64,000 nucleotides of DNA from Streptomyces sp. A 4/2 (GTDB taxonomy: Bacteria; Actinomycetota; Actinomycetes; Streptomycetales; Streptomycetaceae): positions 62,001 through 126,000 of the forward strand of contig NZ_CALNVW010000027.1 in the NCBI RefSeq assembly GCF_940670765.1, read 5' to 3'. Positions 50,674 through 59,277 of this stretch are shown piece by piece. The notes beneath the pieces were generated by a model, which worked only from the letters and a program-made list of their open reading frames with translations, was not told the DNA's origin and ran no database searches. The stretch's first letter is position 1. Each line of letters opens with the position of its first letter. Made by a program: the position numbers and the translations under genes.

Positions 50674-50990
50674 CAGTCCCACCGGACGACAGAGTCTTCC
50701 AGCGCGAGATGGCTGTGGCCTACCGCTCCGGGTGGCATTTCATCGACCTCGTCACGGCCATTCCGCACCGTGGTGATTCGTTGATGGTCACCCTGTTCGG
50801 CGAGCCGATCGTGGTCGTACGCGAGGAAGACGAAGACGTTCGCGCATACCGGTGCCTGCGCAAGCCCCGGGGTGCACCACAGCCTGTCCGCTGTGTCATT
50901 CGTTACGGCATGGTTTTCGTCAATCTCGACCGGCGCGACCACCAGTTGTTCGGTGTCGAGCCCAATGCAGCCATCCCCCGCAGTGCCTGA
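50670..50990 (+). CDS. Small Rieske-like protein lacking the cluster histidines
   Basis: This 106-aa protein has LMVTLFGEPIVVVREEDEDV, which looks like the opening of a Rieske [2Fe-2S] domain (GEPLVVVRD..G.V). The cluster regions follow as YRCLRKPRG and VRCVIRYGMVFVNLD. In true Rieske proteins these are C.H.G and C..HG, so both Cys remain but the His are replaced by Lys/Arg/Tyr. It could bind another metal or none. It is translationally coupled to the EVTWE peptide and is followed by a strong terminator. Confidence 0.7.
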   Translation: MTVPPDDRVFQREMAVAYRSGWHFIDLVTAIPHRGDSLMVTLFGEPIVVVREEDEDVRAYRCLRKPRGAPQPVRCVIRYGMVFVNLDRRDHQLFGVEPNAAIPRSA

Positions 50991-51036
50991 AGCGATTCCC
51001 CCGTCGTAACCAGATCGCTCAGGTACTTCCCCCACA

Positions 51037-51075
51037 CAGCGGCGCCACCGTGACCTGAACACGGTGGCGCCGCTG
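51037..51075 (+). terminator. Terminator after the EVTWE/Rieske-like pair
   Basis: CAGCGGCGCCACCGTG and CACGGTGGCGCCGCTG arms enclose a short loop (ACCTGAA). Perfect 16-bp stem, 46 bases past the stop. Confidence 0.88.
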
Positions 51076-51371
51076 TGCTGCGTGCGGAGGCCGGGCGTGG
51101 TCCGGGTGGAAGACCCGCACGCCCCTCCGGCGCCGCCCGCACGCCCCTCCGGCGTCCGCCCGGCGCCCGCCCGGCGCCCACCCGTCACCCGGCAGGCCGC
51201 GACCCGTGTCCGTTCCGGGGCCGCGTGCGGTGAACCGCCCCCACGCGACGCCGTCGAGGTGCAGAGGCGGTACCCGCGCCAGAAGCTGGGATAGGTCGTA
51301 CGGGGATTGCGTGGGTCAATGGCCATAGCTGTGAAGCCAGGACCTGTCCGGTGGGACTTCGCCGATTACTG
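51076..51371. other. Intergenic region upstream of clpB
   Basis: No gene is supported. It has short GC-rich repeats (CCGCACGCCCCTCCGGCG twice, at 51116 and 51139 and GCCCGGCGCCC next to them) and then passes into the clpB promoter. The short frame from 51307 overlaps the operator and is not a gene. Confidence 0.5.
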
Positions 51372-51392
51372 GTTGAGTGGAATAGACTCAAC
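51372..51392 (+). promoter_or_regulatory. HAIR HspR operator of clpB
   Basis: GTTGAGT-N7-ACTCAAC matches the HspR repeat with exact spacing and only the outer base of each arm changed. It lies 93 bases before the chosen clpB start, placing clpB in the same regulon as dnaK. Confidence 0.85.
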
Positions 51393-51484
51393 TTTGCGCA
51401 TGCTGATGGAGTCATTGCTGCGACAGGTGCCGATTGCTGCCGCAGGTACGGATGGACCTGCCCCGCCAGGAGGAGAGCGCACAC

Positions 51485-54094
51485 GTGGATGCCGAGCTGA
51501 CGAACAAGAGCCGGGACGCGATCAACGCGGCGAGCAGCCGGGCCGTGTCCGACGGGCACCCCGATCTGACCCCCGCCCATTTGCTGCTCGCCCTCCTGGC
51601 GGGGCGAGGCCGACAAGCAAACGAGAACGTGGTGGACCTGCTGGCGGCCGTCGAGGCCGATCAGGCGGCCGTACGGGCGGGGGCCGAGCGGCTGCTCGCC
51701 GGGCTGCCCAGCGTGACCGGGTCCACCGTCGCGCCCCCGCAGCCCAACCGTGAGGTGCTCGCCGTCATCGCCGACGCCGCGCAGCGGGCGAAGGAACTGG
51801 GTGACGAGTACATCTCGACGGAGCATCTGCTCATCGGGATCGCCGCGAAGGGCGGCCAGGCCGGTGAACTGCTGACGGGGCAGGGCGCGAGTGCCGAGAA
51901 GTTGCTGGAAGCGTTCGAGACGAGCAGGGGAGGGCGCCGGGTGACCACCCCCGACCCCGAAGGTCAGTACAAGGCGCTGGAGAAGTTCGGTACGGACTTC
52001 ACGGCCGCCGCCCGCGAGGGCAAGCTCGACCCGGTTATCGGCCGGGACCAGGAGATCCGCCGGGTGGTGCAGGTGCTGTCCCGGCGAACCAAGAACAACC
52101 CGGTGCTCATCGGTGAGCCCGGCGTCGGCAAGACGGCCGTGGTCGAAGGGCTGGCCCAGCGCATCGTCAAGGGTGACGTGCCCGAGTCGCTGAAGAACAA
52201 GCAGCTGGTCTCGCTGGACCTCAGCGCGATGGTCGCCGGTGCGAAGTACCGCGGTGAGTTCGAGGAGCGGCTGAAGACCGTCCTGGCCGAGATCAAGGAG
52301 AGCGACGGCCGGGTCATCACGTTCATCGACGAGCTGCACACCGTCGTCGGCGCGGGCGCCGGCGGGGACTCGGCGATGGACGCGGGCAACATGCTCAAGC
52401 CCATGCTGGCCCGCGGTGAGCTGCGCATGGTCGGTGCGACGACCCTCGACGAGTACCGCGAGCGCATCGAGAAGGACCCCGCCCTGGAGCGGCGTTTCCA
52501 GCAGGTGCTGGTCGCCGAGCCGACGGTCGAGGACACCATCGCGATCCTGCGCGGTCTCAAGGGGCGGTACGAGGCGCACCACAAGGTGCAGATCGCGGAT
52601 GCGGCACTGGTCGCCGCCGCAACCCTCTCCGACCGGTACATCACCTCCCGCTTCCTGCCCGACAAGGCCATCGACCTGGTGGACGAGGCGGCCTCCCGGC
52701 TCCGGATGGAGATCGACTCCTCCCCCGTCGAGATCGACGAGCTCCAGCGCTCCGTCGACCGGCTGCGCATGGAGGAACTGGCGCTCAAGAACGAGTCCGA
52801 CGCCGCGTCCAAGCAGCGACTGGAGAAGCTGCGCCGCGACCTCGCGGACCGCGAGGAGGAGCTGCGCGGTCTCACCGCCCGCTGGGAGAAGGAGAAGCAG
52901 GGCCTGAACCGCGTCGGCGAGCTGAAGGAACGCCTGGACGGACTCCGCGGCCAGGCCGAGCGTGCCCAGCGCGACGGTGACTTCGACACCGCTTCCAAGC
53001 TGCTGTACGGGGAGATCCCCGGCCTGGAGCAGGAGCTGGAGGCAGCCGCCGAGGCCGAACAGGAGGCCGCCAAGACTGCTGACACGAAAAGCACGATGGT
53101 CAAGGAGGAGGTCGGCTCCGACGACATCGCCGACGTGGTCGGCGCCTGGACCGGCATTCCCGCGGGCCGTCTCCTGGAGGGTGAGACGCAGAAGCTGCTG
53201 CGCATGGAGGAGGAGCTGGGCAGGCGCCTCATCGGGCAGGGCGAGGCAGTACGGGCCGTCTCCGACGCCGTACGCCGCACCCGCGCCGGGATCGCCGACC
53301 CGGACCGGCCCACCGGCTCGTTCCTCTTCCTCGGCCCGACCGGTGTCGGCAAGACCGAGCTGGCGAAGGCGCTGGCCGACTTCCTCTTCGACGACGAGCG
53401 GGCCATGGTCCGCATCGACATGAGTGAGTACGGCGAGAAGCACTCGGTGGCCCGGCTGGTCGGCGCGCCGCCCGGATACGTCGGCTACGAGGAGGGCGGC
53501 CAGCTCACCGAGGCGGTCCGCAGGCGCCCGTACAGCGTGGTGCTCCTCGACGAGGTCGAGAAGGCCCACCCCGAGGTCTTCGACGTGCTGCTCCAGGTCC
53601 TCGACGACGGCCGGCTCACCGACGGCCAGGGACGGACGGTGGACTTCCGCAACACCATCCTGATCCTCACGTCGAACCTCGGCAGTCAGTACCTGGTCGA
53701 CCCCCTGACCAAGCCGGAGGAGAAGAAGAAGCAGGTCCTGGACGTCGTACGGGCCTCCTTCAAGCCGGAGTTCCTGAACCGGCTGGACGACCTGGTGGTC
53801 TTCTCCGCCCTGTCGCAGGACGAGCTGGCCCACATCGCGGGCCTCCAGATCGACCGCCTCGCCCAGCGCCTCGCCGACCGCAGGCTGACCCTGGACGTCA
53901 CCCCGGACGCCCTGGCCTGGCTGGCCCAGGAGGGCAACGACCCGGCCTACGGCGCCCGGCCGCTGCGCCGCCTGATCCAGACCGCGATCGGCGACCAGCT
54001 CGCCAAGGAGATCCTCGCGGGCGAGGTCACGGACGGCGACACGGTGCGGGTGGACCGGGTGGGGGACGAGCTGATCGTGGGGCGGGGGGAGTAG
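51485..54094 (+). CDS. clpB: ATP-dependent disaggregase ClpB
   Basis: This 869-aa hexameric AAA+ chaperone rescues aggregated proteins together with DnaK/DnaJ/GrpE. It has the double Clp N domain, AAA1 Walker A GEPGVGKTAVVEG with VITFIDELHTVVGAG, the middle coiled coil (DELQRSVDRLRMEELALKNE onward), and AAA2 Walker A GPTGVGKTELAKA with VVLLDEVEKAHPEVFD. The GTG at 51485 has GGAGGAG 9 bases upstream; frames upstream are shadow. Its HAIR operator is at 51372. Confidence 0.97.
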   Translation: MDAELTNKSRDAINAASSRAVSDGHPDLTPAHLLLALLAGRGRQANENVVDLLAAVEADQAAVRAGAERLLAGLPSVTGSTVAPPQPNREVLAVIADAAQRAKELGDEYISTEHLLIGIAAKGGQAGELLTGQGASAEKLLEAFETSRGGRRVTTPDPEGQYKALEKFGTDFTAAAREGKLDPVIGRDQEIRRVVQVLSRRTKNNPVLIGEPGVGKTAVVEGLAQRIVKGDVPESLKNKQLVSLDLSAMVAGAKYRGEFEERLKTVLAEIKESDGRVITFIDELHTVVGAGAGGDSAMDAGNMLKPMLARGELRMVGATTLDEYRERIEKDPALERRFQQVLVAEPTVEDTIAILRGLKGRYEAHHKVQIADAALVAAATLSDRYITSRFLPDKAIDLVDEAASRLRMEIDSSPVEIDELQRSVDRLRMEELALKNESDAASKQRLEKLRRDLADREEELRGLTARWEKEKQGLNRVGELKERLDGLRGQAERAQRDGDFDTASKLLYGEIPGLEQELEAAAEAEQEAAKTADTKSTMVKEEVGSDDIADVVGAWTGIPAGRLLEGETQKLLRMEEELGRRLIGQGEAVRAVSDAVRRTRAGIADPDRPTGSFLFLGPTGVGKTELAKALADFLFDDERAMVRIDMSEYGEKHSVARLVGAPPGYVGYEEGGQLTEAVRRRPYSVVLLDEVEKAHPEVFDVLLQVLDDGRLTDGQGRTVDFRNTILILTSNLGSQYLVDPLTKPEEKKKQVLDVVRASFKPEFLNRLDDLVVFSALSQDELAHIAGLQIDRLAQRLADRRLTLDVTPDALAWLAQEGNDPAYGARPLRRLIQTAIGDQLAKEILAGEVTDGDTVRVDRVGDELIVGRGE

Positions 54095-54114
54095 GCGCGC
54101 GGAACGGCTGTACG

Positions 54115-54148
54115 ACAGGCCCGTCACTCCTGTGGGTGGCGGGCCTGT
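54115..54148 (+). terminator. Terminator after clpB
   Basis: CAGGCCCG..CAC and GTG.CGGGCCTG form a strong stem-loop 20 bases past the clpB stop. Confidence 0.75.
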
Positions 54149-54239
54149 TGGTGTGCCAAAAGGGGAACTAGAATTCGCTGAGGCGCGAAAATCGCGAATC
54201 ACTTGTTCACAAGGGCATGTAACGGGGGTGTGGCAGGCC

Positions 54240-55535
54240 ATGTTGCTCAGCTTTCGTGTCGCCAACCACCGGTCGCTGCGCGAGCCGCAGGAACTGAATC
54301 TCGTCCCGGCGTACGAGGGCGACCATGCTGCGGTGACGGTCGCGGCGATCTACGGTGCGAACGCGTCCGGGAAGTCGACAGTGGTGGACGCGTACCGGTT
54401 CTTCACCGAGGCGGTGCGTGACTCACAAGCGCGATGGCTGCCCGGTGCCCAGGTGCCCCGGCGTCCCTTCCTGCTCGACCACGGCAGCCGGGACGAGCCC
54501 TCGTCGTACGCCGTCGACGTCCTGGTGGACGGGGTGCGGTACGTGTACGGGTTCGGTATCACCGACGCCGAGGTCACCGAGGAGTGGCTGTACGCCTACC
54601 CCCGGGGTCGCAGGCGGGTGCTCTTCGAGCGCGAGCACATGACGATGACCTACGGTGCGACGCTGACCGGCGAGCGGGTGGCCGTCGAGCGGACGGTGCG
54701 GCCGAACAGCCTCTACCTCTCTGCCGCAGCGCAGGCCTCGCACAAGCGGTTGGGGCCGGTGTGGGCGGCGCTGGTGTCCCCCTGCGTGATCGAGGATTCG
54801 ACCCGCCAGTCGATCACCCGGGCCGGGGCCCTCGCGGCCTGGATGTTCGAGTCGTTCGAGGAGATGGGGCTGTCGCTCGGGGCGGATCTGCTGGCCGTGG
54901 CCGACCTGGGAGTCCATGGCATCCGCCGTGGTCCGGCGGCGGCGGACGAGCTGGTGCGGGAAGTCTTGGCCCGGAACGCAGCCGACCCTGCGGGGCGTGC
55001 CCTCCCGGACGCCGTCAAAGCAGCCGCATCGGCATCACTCGAATTCGTCCACCGGGTCGGGGACGAGGAGTTCGTGCTGCCGGTGGACGCGGAATCGGCG
55101 GGTACGAAGACCTGGCTGAACATGGTGACCTCGGCTCTCCCCGCCATCGTGGACGGAACGCCCTTGTGGGTCGACGAGATCGACGTCAGCCTGCACCCCC
55201 TGCTCACCGCCAAGCTGGTCGCCATGTTCCAGGACCCGGAGCTGAATCCGCTCGGCGCCCAGCTGATCTTCACCACCCACGAAGCCTCCCTCCTCGGCAC
55301 GATGCTCGGCGAGCAGGTGCTCCGCCGCGACCAGGTGTGGTTCGTCGAGAAGGACGCCGCGAGCGGTGCGTCCGAGCTCTATCCGCTCAGCGACTTCAAG
55401 CCGCGCAAGGGCGAGAACTTCGAGCGGCGCTACCTCGCGGGCAGCTATGGCGCGGTGCCGCTCCTGCCGGAGACGGCCTTCGAGGACATGGTCAGGAAGT
55501 ACTGGGGGGCACATGGCAAGGGCGTTTCCGCGTGA
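54240..55535 (+). CDS. AAA family ATPase, RloA-like
   Basis: This 431-aa ABC/SMC-type ATPase begins MLLSFRVANHRSLREPQEL, as proteins of the AAA_15/AAA_21 group do. Walker A is AAIYGANASGKSTVVDAYRF, the signature region is near SAGTKTWLNMV, Walker B is LWVDEIDVSLHP and the H-loop is FTTHEASLL. It overlaps the next gene by 23 bases. ATPase plus RloB pairs are known companions of restriction islands and are thought to act in phage defence or abortive infection. The upstream 54160-54240 DNA is AT-rich for this genome. Confidence 0.87.
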   Translation: MLLSFRVANHRSLREPQELNLVPAYEGDHAAVTVAAIYGANASGKSTVVDAYRFFTEAVRDSQARWLPGAQVPRRPFLLDHGSRDEPSSYAVDVLVDGVRYVYGFGITDAEVTEEWLYAYPRGRRRVLFEREHMTMTYGATLTGERVAVERTVRPNSLYLSAAAQASHKRLGPVWAALVSPCVIEDSTRQSITRAGALAAWMFESFEEMGLSLGADLLAVADLGVHGIRRGPAAADELVREVLARNAADPAGRALPDAVKAAASASLEFVHRVGDEEFVLPVDAESAGTKTWLNMVTSALPAIVDGTPLWVDEIDVSLHPLLTAKLVAMFQDPELNPLGAQLIFTTHEASLLGTMLGEQVLRRDQVWFVEKDAASGASELYPLSDFKPRKGENFERRYLAGSYGAVPLLPETAFEDMVRKYWGAHGKGVSA

Positions 55536-56111
55536 GGGGTCGGGCCGCCGCCGGGGGCCGGTCCGCAGGTCGTCGCGCACGCTTCTGATCGTCTGCGGCA
55601 GCAAGGAGACCGAGCGCCAGTACCTCCAGGGGCTCCGTGACCACCTCCGGAACCCGGCCGTGTCCGTGGTGGTGCGCGGCAAGGCGTGTTCCCCGACCCA
55701 GCTCGTACGTACGCCCGGGGGCAGCGGGACCTCAACCGGGACGGCTACGACGAGGTGTGGTGCGTCTTCGACGTCGACGAGTTCCCGGATGTGGCCGATG
55801 CGGTCGCACTCGGCCGTCGGCACGGCATCCGGACCGCCGTTTCCCGCCCGTGCTTCGAGGTGTGGCTGCTGCTCCACTTCGCGGATCACCGCGCGCATGT
55901 CGACACGTACAAGAAGCTGCTGCCCCTGCTGCAGAGGCACGTACCCGGGTACGACAAGACCCGGGTGGACTTCCTCGCGTACCGCGACGGCCTCGCGAGC
56001 GCAGGGGAGCGGGCCCGGAAACTGGACCCCTCGGGGGCTGACCACACCCGTAACCCCTCGACCGGTGTCTGGCAGCTCACCGACCGCATGGCGAGGCCCG
56101 CCGACCCATGA
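55513..56111 (+). pseudogene. RloB-like protein, single-base frameshift
   Basis: The start ATG 55513 lies inside the ATPase gene and gives RRSSRTLLIVCGSKETERQY, the typical RloB beginning (I.CEG.TE..Y). At about 55705-55716, in GCTCGTACGTACG, the frame shifts by -1. The rest continues as YARGQRDLNRDGYDEVWCVF, DVDEFPDVADAV, then SRPCFEVWLLLHFADH, all classic RloB motifs. One missing base (for example GTCACGTAC becoming GTACGTAC) would restore a protein of about 199 aa. It is either a true pseudogene, a sequencing error, or rarely a programmed frameshift; no slippery heptamer is seen. Confidence 0.83.
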
Positions 56112-56217
56112 TCGGGCAAACCCTGTCCGCCTGTGGCGGATATGGCCCGGCGGGGCTTGCCATGCCCCGCCCGGCATGGGGGAGGATGGCGGTACTCGTA
56201 CGAAGGGCAATTCAAAG

Positions 56218-56754
56218 ATGACCATCGACCCGTCCTCCATTCCGAACTTCGGGGGCCAGCCCGATCCGCAGGGTTCAGGACCGGCGGGCCCCGTCGTCCC
56301 TGACCAGGATCTGGTCAAGCAGCTCCTTGAGCAGATGGAGCTGAAGTACGTCCTGGACGACGAGGGTGACCTCGCCGCGCCGTGGGAGGAATTCCGCACG
56401 TACTTCATGTTCCGTGGCGAGGACGACCAGCAGGTCTTCTCCGTGCGGACGTTCTACGACCGCCCGCACAACATCGAGGAGAAGCTCCAGCTCCTCGAAC
56501 TGATCGACGACTGGAACCGCCGCACCCTGTGGCCCAAGGTCTACACCCACACCCACGACGACGGCAGCGTCCGGCTCATCGGTGAGGCGCAGATGCTCAT
56601 CGGCACCGGTGTCGCACTGGAGCACTTCGTGTCCTCCACGGTCAGCTGGGTCCGTGCCTCGATCGAGTTCGACAAGTGGCTCGTCGACCAGCTCGGCCTG
56701 GAGCAGGACCTGGAGTCGGGCTCCGACGACGACAAGCCGGGCGACGACGCCTGA
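56218..56754 (+). CDS. YbjN domain-containing protein
   Basis: This 178-aa soluble acidic protein has VKQLLEQMELKYVLDDEGDL, FMFRGEDDQQVFSVRTFYDR and LIDDWNRRTLWPKVYTHTHD, then IGEAQMLIGTGVALEHFVSS. This is the YbjN fold seen in type III secretion chaperone-like and sensory proteins of actinobacteria. ATG 56218 with GAAGGGC ribosome site. Function unknown; it follows the Rlo pair by 106 bases and is probably unrelated core DNA. Confidence 0.85.
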   Translation: MTIDPSSIPNFGGQPDPQGSGPAGPVVPDQDLVKQLLEQMELKYVLDDEGDLAAPWEEFRTYFMFRGEDDQQVFSVRTFYDRPHNIEEKLQLLELIDDWNRRTLWPKVYTHTHDDGSVRLIGEAQMLIGTGVALEHFVSSTVSWVRASIEFDKWLVDQLGLEQDLESGSDDDKPGDDA

Positions 56755-56756
56755 GC

Positions 56757-56826
56757 AGTCGTGACGGCATCTGGGTAGTCGTGACGGCGCGCTGAGCAGC
56801 CGTGACGGAGCCCGCAGTCGTGACGG
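56757..56826. repeat. Four spaced copies of AGTCGTGACGG
   Basis: Copies at 56757, 56777, 56798 (one mismatch) and 56816 are spaced by 18-21 bases, just after the YbjN stop and before its terminator. Spacing near two helical turns could make it a protein-binding array, but it may also be a decaying tandem repeat. Confidence 0.6.
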
Positions 56827-56832
56827 CGTGAC

Positions 56833-56880
56833 GGAAAGCCCGGTCGGAAGGTGCTTCGGCACCGTGCCGGCCGGGCTTCC
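56833..56880 (+). terminator. Terminator after the YbjN gene
   Basis: GGAAAGCCCGGTCGG and CCGGCCGGGCTTCC form a long stem; an inner GGTGC/GCACC hairpin caps it. Confidence 0.75.
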
Positions 56881-56961
56881 GTTTTCGCGCACTGCGGCTG
56901 CAACTGCGCACGAAAGCAACGCAGTTGACCTCAAGGCTGCTTGAGGTCCTACGGTCCTTCC

Positions 56962-59007
56962 ATGAGTATGGAATCCACAGCCTGGACGCAGTTGCGGAAC
57001 GTCATGGACGCCCGTCCCGAGCGTCGGCCGTTCGCCCGTGCCACCTTCCGAGGAATCGCCGGATTCGCCCGGCCGCACCGCCGCCGCATCATCCAGTTCG
57101 TGCTGCTCGGGGTCGTCACCGCGCTGATCGCGGTGGCGACACCCGTCCTCGCGGGCCGCGTCGTCAACGCGATCGTGTCCGGCGGCGACGAGCGGCTGGT
57201 GGTCCGGCTCTCGTTGCTCATCGCGCTCATCGCCCTCGCGGAAGCCGGCCTGGGCCTCCTCGGGCGCCGGCTCTCCTCCACCCTCGGCGAGGGGCTGATC
57301 CTGGACCTGCGGATCGCGGTCTTCGACCACGTGCAGCGCATGCCTGTCGCCTTCTTCACCCGGACCCGTACCGGCGCCCTGGTCAGCCGGCTCAACAACG
57401 ACGTGATCGGTGCACAGCGCGCCTTCAGCAACACACTTTCCGGTGTCGTCAGCAATGTGGTGACGCTGCTGCTGACCCTTGCCGTGATGCTCACGATCTC
57501 CTGGCGGATCACGATCCTCGCGCTCGTGCTGCTGCCGGTGTTCGTGGTGCCCGCGCGCCGGATGGGCACCCGCATGGCGAGGCTCCAGCGGGAGGCGGCC
57601 GACCTCAACGCCGCGATGGGCAACCGGATGACCGAGCGGTTCTCGGCGCCGGGCGCCACTCTGATCAAGCTGTTCGGGCGGCCGGACGACGAGTCCGCCG
57701 AGTTCGCGGCGCGGGCCGGGCGGGTGCGGGACATCGGGGTACGTACGGCCGTGGCACAGTCCACGTTCGTCACCGCCCTGACCCTCGTGTCCGCCCTGGC
57801 CCTGGCGCTCGTCTACGGGCTCGGCGGCACCTACGCCCTGCGCGGCAGCCTCGACCCCGGCGCCGTGGTCGCGCTCTCCCTGCTCCTCGTCCGCCTGTAC
57901 GCACCGCTGACCGCGCTGGCCGGTGCGCGTGTCGAGGTGATGAGTGCCCTCGTCAGCTTCGAGCGGGTCTTCGAGGTCCTCGGCCTCCAGCCCCTCGTCA
58001 CGGAGCGACCCGACGCGCGGCCGGTGCCCGACGGGCCGGTCTCCGTTGAGTTCGACTCCGTACGCTTCGGCTACCCCTCCGCCGACAAGGTCTCCCTCGC
58101 CTCACTGGAAGAGGTCGCCTCCCTCGACACCCGGGGCGGCGACGAAGTACTGCACGGCATCACGTTCCGCGCGGAGCCCGGCCAGACGGTCGCCCTCGTG
58201 GGCTCGTCCGGCGCGGGCAAGTCGACCATCGCGCACCTCCTCCCGCGCCTCTACGACACCGACGCGGGCGCCGTCCGTATCGGCGGTGTCGACGTACGCG
58301 ACCTGTCCGCCGAGTCCCTCCGCGCCACGCTCGGGATGGTCACCCAGGACGGACACCTCTTCCACGAGTCCGTCCGCGAGAACCTGCTGCTCGCCCGGCC
58401 CGGAGCCACCGACGAGGAGCTGTGGGACGTCCTGCGCCGGGCCCGCCTCGACGGTCTTGTCCGGTCACTGCCCGACGGGCTCGCCACCGTCGTCGGCGAG
58501 CGCGGCTACCGGCTCTCCGGCGGCGAGCGCCAGCGCATGACCATCGCGCGGCTGCTGCTCGCCGGTCAGCGTGTGGTGATCCTCGACGAGGCGACCGCCC
58601 ATCTCGACAACACCTCCGAGGCGGCGGTCCAGGCGGCGCTCGCCGAAGCGCTGGAAGGCCGTACCGCCATCGTGATCGCGCACCGGCTCTCCACCGTGCG
58701 GGCCGCTGATCTGATCCTCGTGGTCGAGGAGGGCCGGATCGTGGAACGGGGCACACACGACGAACTCCTCGCTGTGGAGGGGCGGTACGCGGAGCTGTAC
58801 CGGACGCAGTTCGAGGGCGGGGGAGAGCGGGAGGCCCTTGACCTTCCGTCCCTTGACCTTCCGTCCCTTGACCTTCCGGCCGGTGACCTCCCGTCCCGTG
58901 ACCACTCGCCCCGTGACCACTCGCCCCGTGACCTCCCGCCGCGTGCGGACCTCGGCGCGGGGGACAGCGCGGGGGACGCCGCAGACGTCGCGCCTGCGGT
59001 CGGATAG
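56962..59007 (+). CDS. ABC exporter (fused permease and ATPase)
   Basis: This 681-aa half-transporter of the lipid/drug exporter type works as a dimer. Six membrane helices (about 35-310) start with RRIIQFVLLGVVTALIAVAT. The nucleotide domain has Walker A LVGSSGAGKSTIAHLL, Q-loop GMVTQDGHLFH, signature YRLSGGERQRM, Walker B VVILDEATAHLD and H-loop VIAHRLSTV. The last 50 residues are a low-complexity tail of LDLPS and RDHSP units, encoded by 15-bp repeats (58838-58945). ATG 56962 was preferred; a TTG at 56941 is possible. Substrate unknown. Confidence 0.93.
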   Translation: MSMESTAWTQLRNVMDARPERRPFARATFRGIAGFARPHRRRIIQFVLLGVVTALIAVATPVLAGRVVNAIVSGGDERLVVRLSLLIALIALAEAGLGLLGRRLSSTLGEGLILDLRIAVFDHVQRMPVAFFTRTRTGALVSRLNNDVIGAQRAFSNTLSGVVSNVVTLLLTLAVMLTISWRITILALVLLPVFVVPARRMGTRMARLQREAADLNAAMGNRMTERFSAPGATLIKLFGRPDDESAEFAARAGRVRDIGVRTAVAQSTFVTALTLVSALALALVYGLGGTYALRGSLDPGAVVALSLLLVRLYAPLTALAGARVEVMSALVSFERVFEVLGLQPLVTERPDARPVPDGPVSVEFDSVRFGYPSADKVSLASLEEVASLDTRGGDEVLHGITFRAEPGQTVALVGSSGAGKSTIAHLLPRLYDTDAGAVRIGGVDVRDLSAESLRATLGMVTQDGHLFHESVRENLLLARPGATDEELWDVLRRARLDGLVRSLPDGLATVVGERGYRLSGGERQRMTIARLLLAGQRVVILDEATAHLDNTSEAAVQAALAEALEGRTAIVIAHRLSTVRAADLILVVEEGRIVERGTHDELLAVEGRYAELYRTQFEGGGEREALDLPSLDLPSLDLPAGDLPSRDHSPRDHSPRDLPPRADLGAGDSAGDAADVAPAVG

Positions 59008-59213
59008 GCGGGCGGCGAGCCGGTGTCCGGCCCCGCCGGGACCTTGTCGACGGGAGCCCGGACGGCCACGGGCCTCCCCGAAGAACTGAAGAGGAAGAAC
59101 TACCCACCCACCCTCCCACCCTGCCCTCCACCGCGTCACCCACACGGGTGACTGGCTTGCAGGGGTGGGAGGTTGGCGGTTACGTTCACCGAAACAACCC
59201 CACAAACATGAGA

Positions 59214-59248
59214 CGGCCTCGGCCGGGACTGCGAATCCCGGACGAGGC
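59214..59248. terminator. Stem-loop between the exporter and the winged-helix gene
   Basis: GGCCTCGGCCGGGA and TCCCGGACGAGGCC form a stem with one mismatch. It lies 207 bases after the exporter and 30 bases before the next start, so it could be an attenuator-like leader element as well. Confidence 0.5.
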
Positions 59249-59277
59249 CTGACCTCTCAGGAAGACCGACCTTCCCA

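Noticed and set aside
51307..51753. Plus-strand frame starting MAIAVKPGP upstream of clpB
   Set aside because: It covers the HspR operator and runs into clpB in the wrong frame; no homology signal.
51185..54265. 1026-residue open frame antisense to clpB
   Set aside because: It is the mirror of a well-supported ClpB gene; its sequence is low-complexity Leu/Arg/Asp-rich with no domain motifs, as expected from GC-rich codon bias.
55705..55716. Programmed -1 frameshift in the RloB-like gene
   Set aside because: No X XXY YYZ slippery heptamer and no obvious downstream pseudoknot; a simple one-base loss explains it better.
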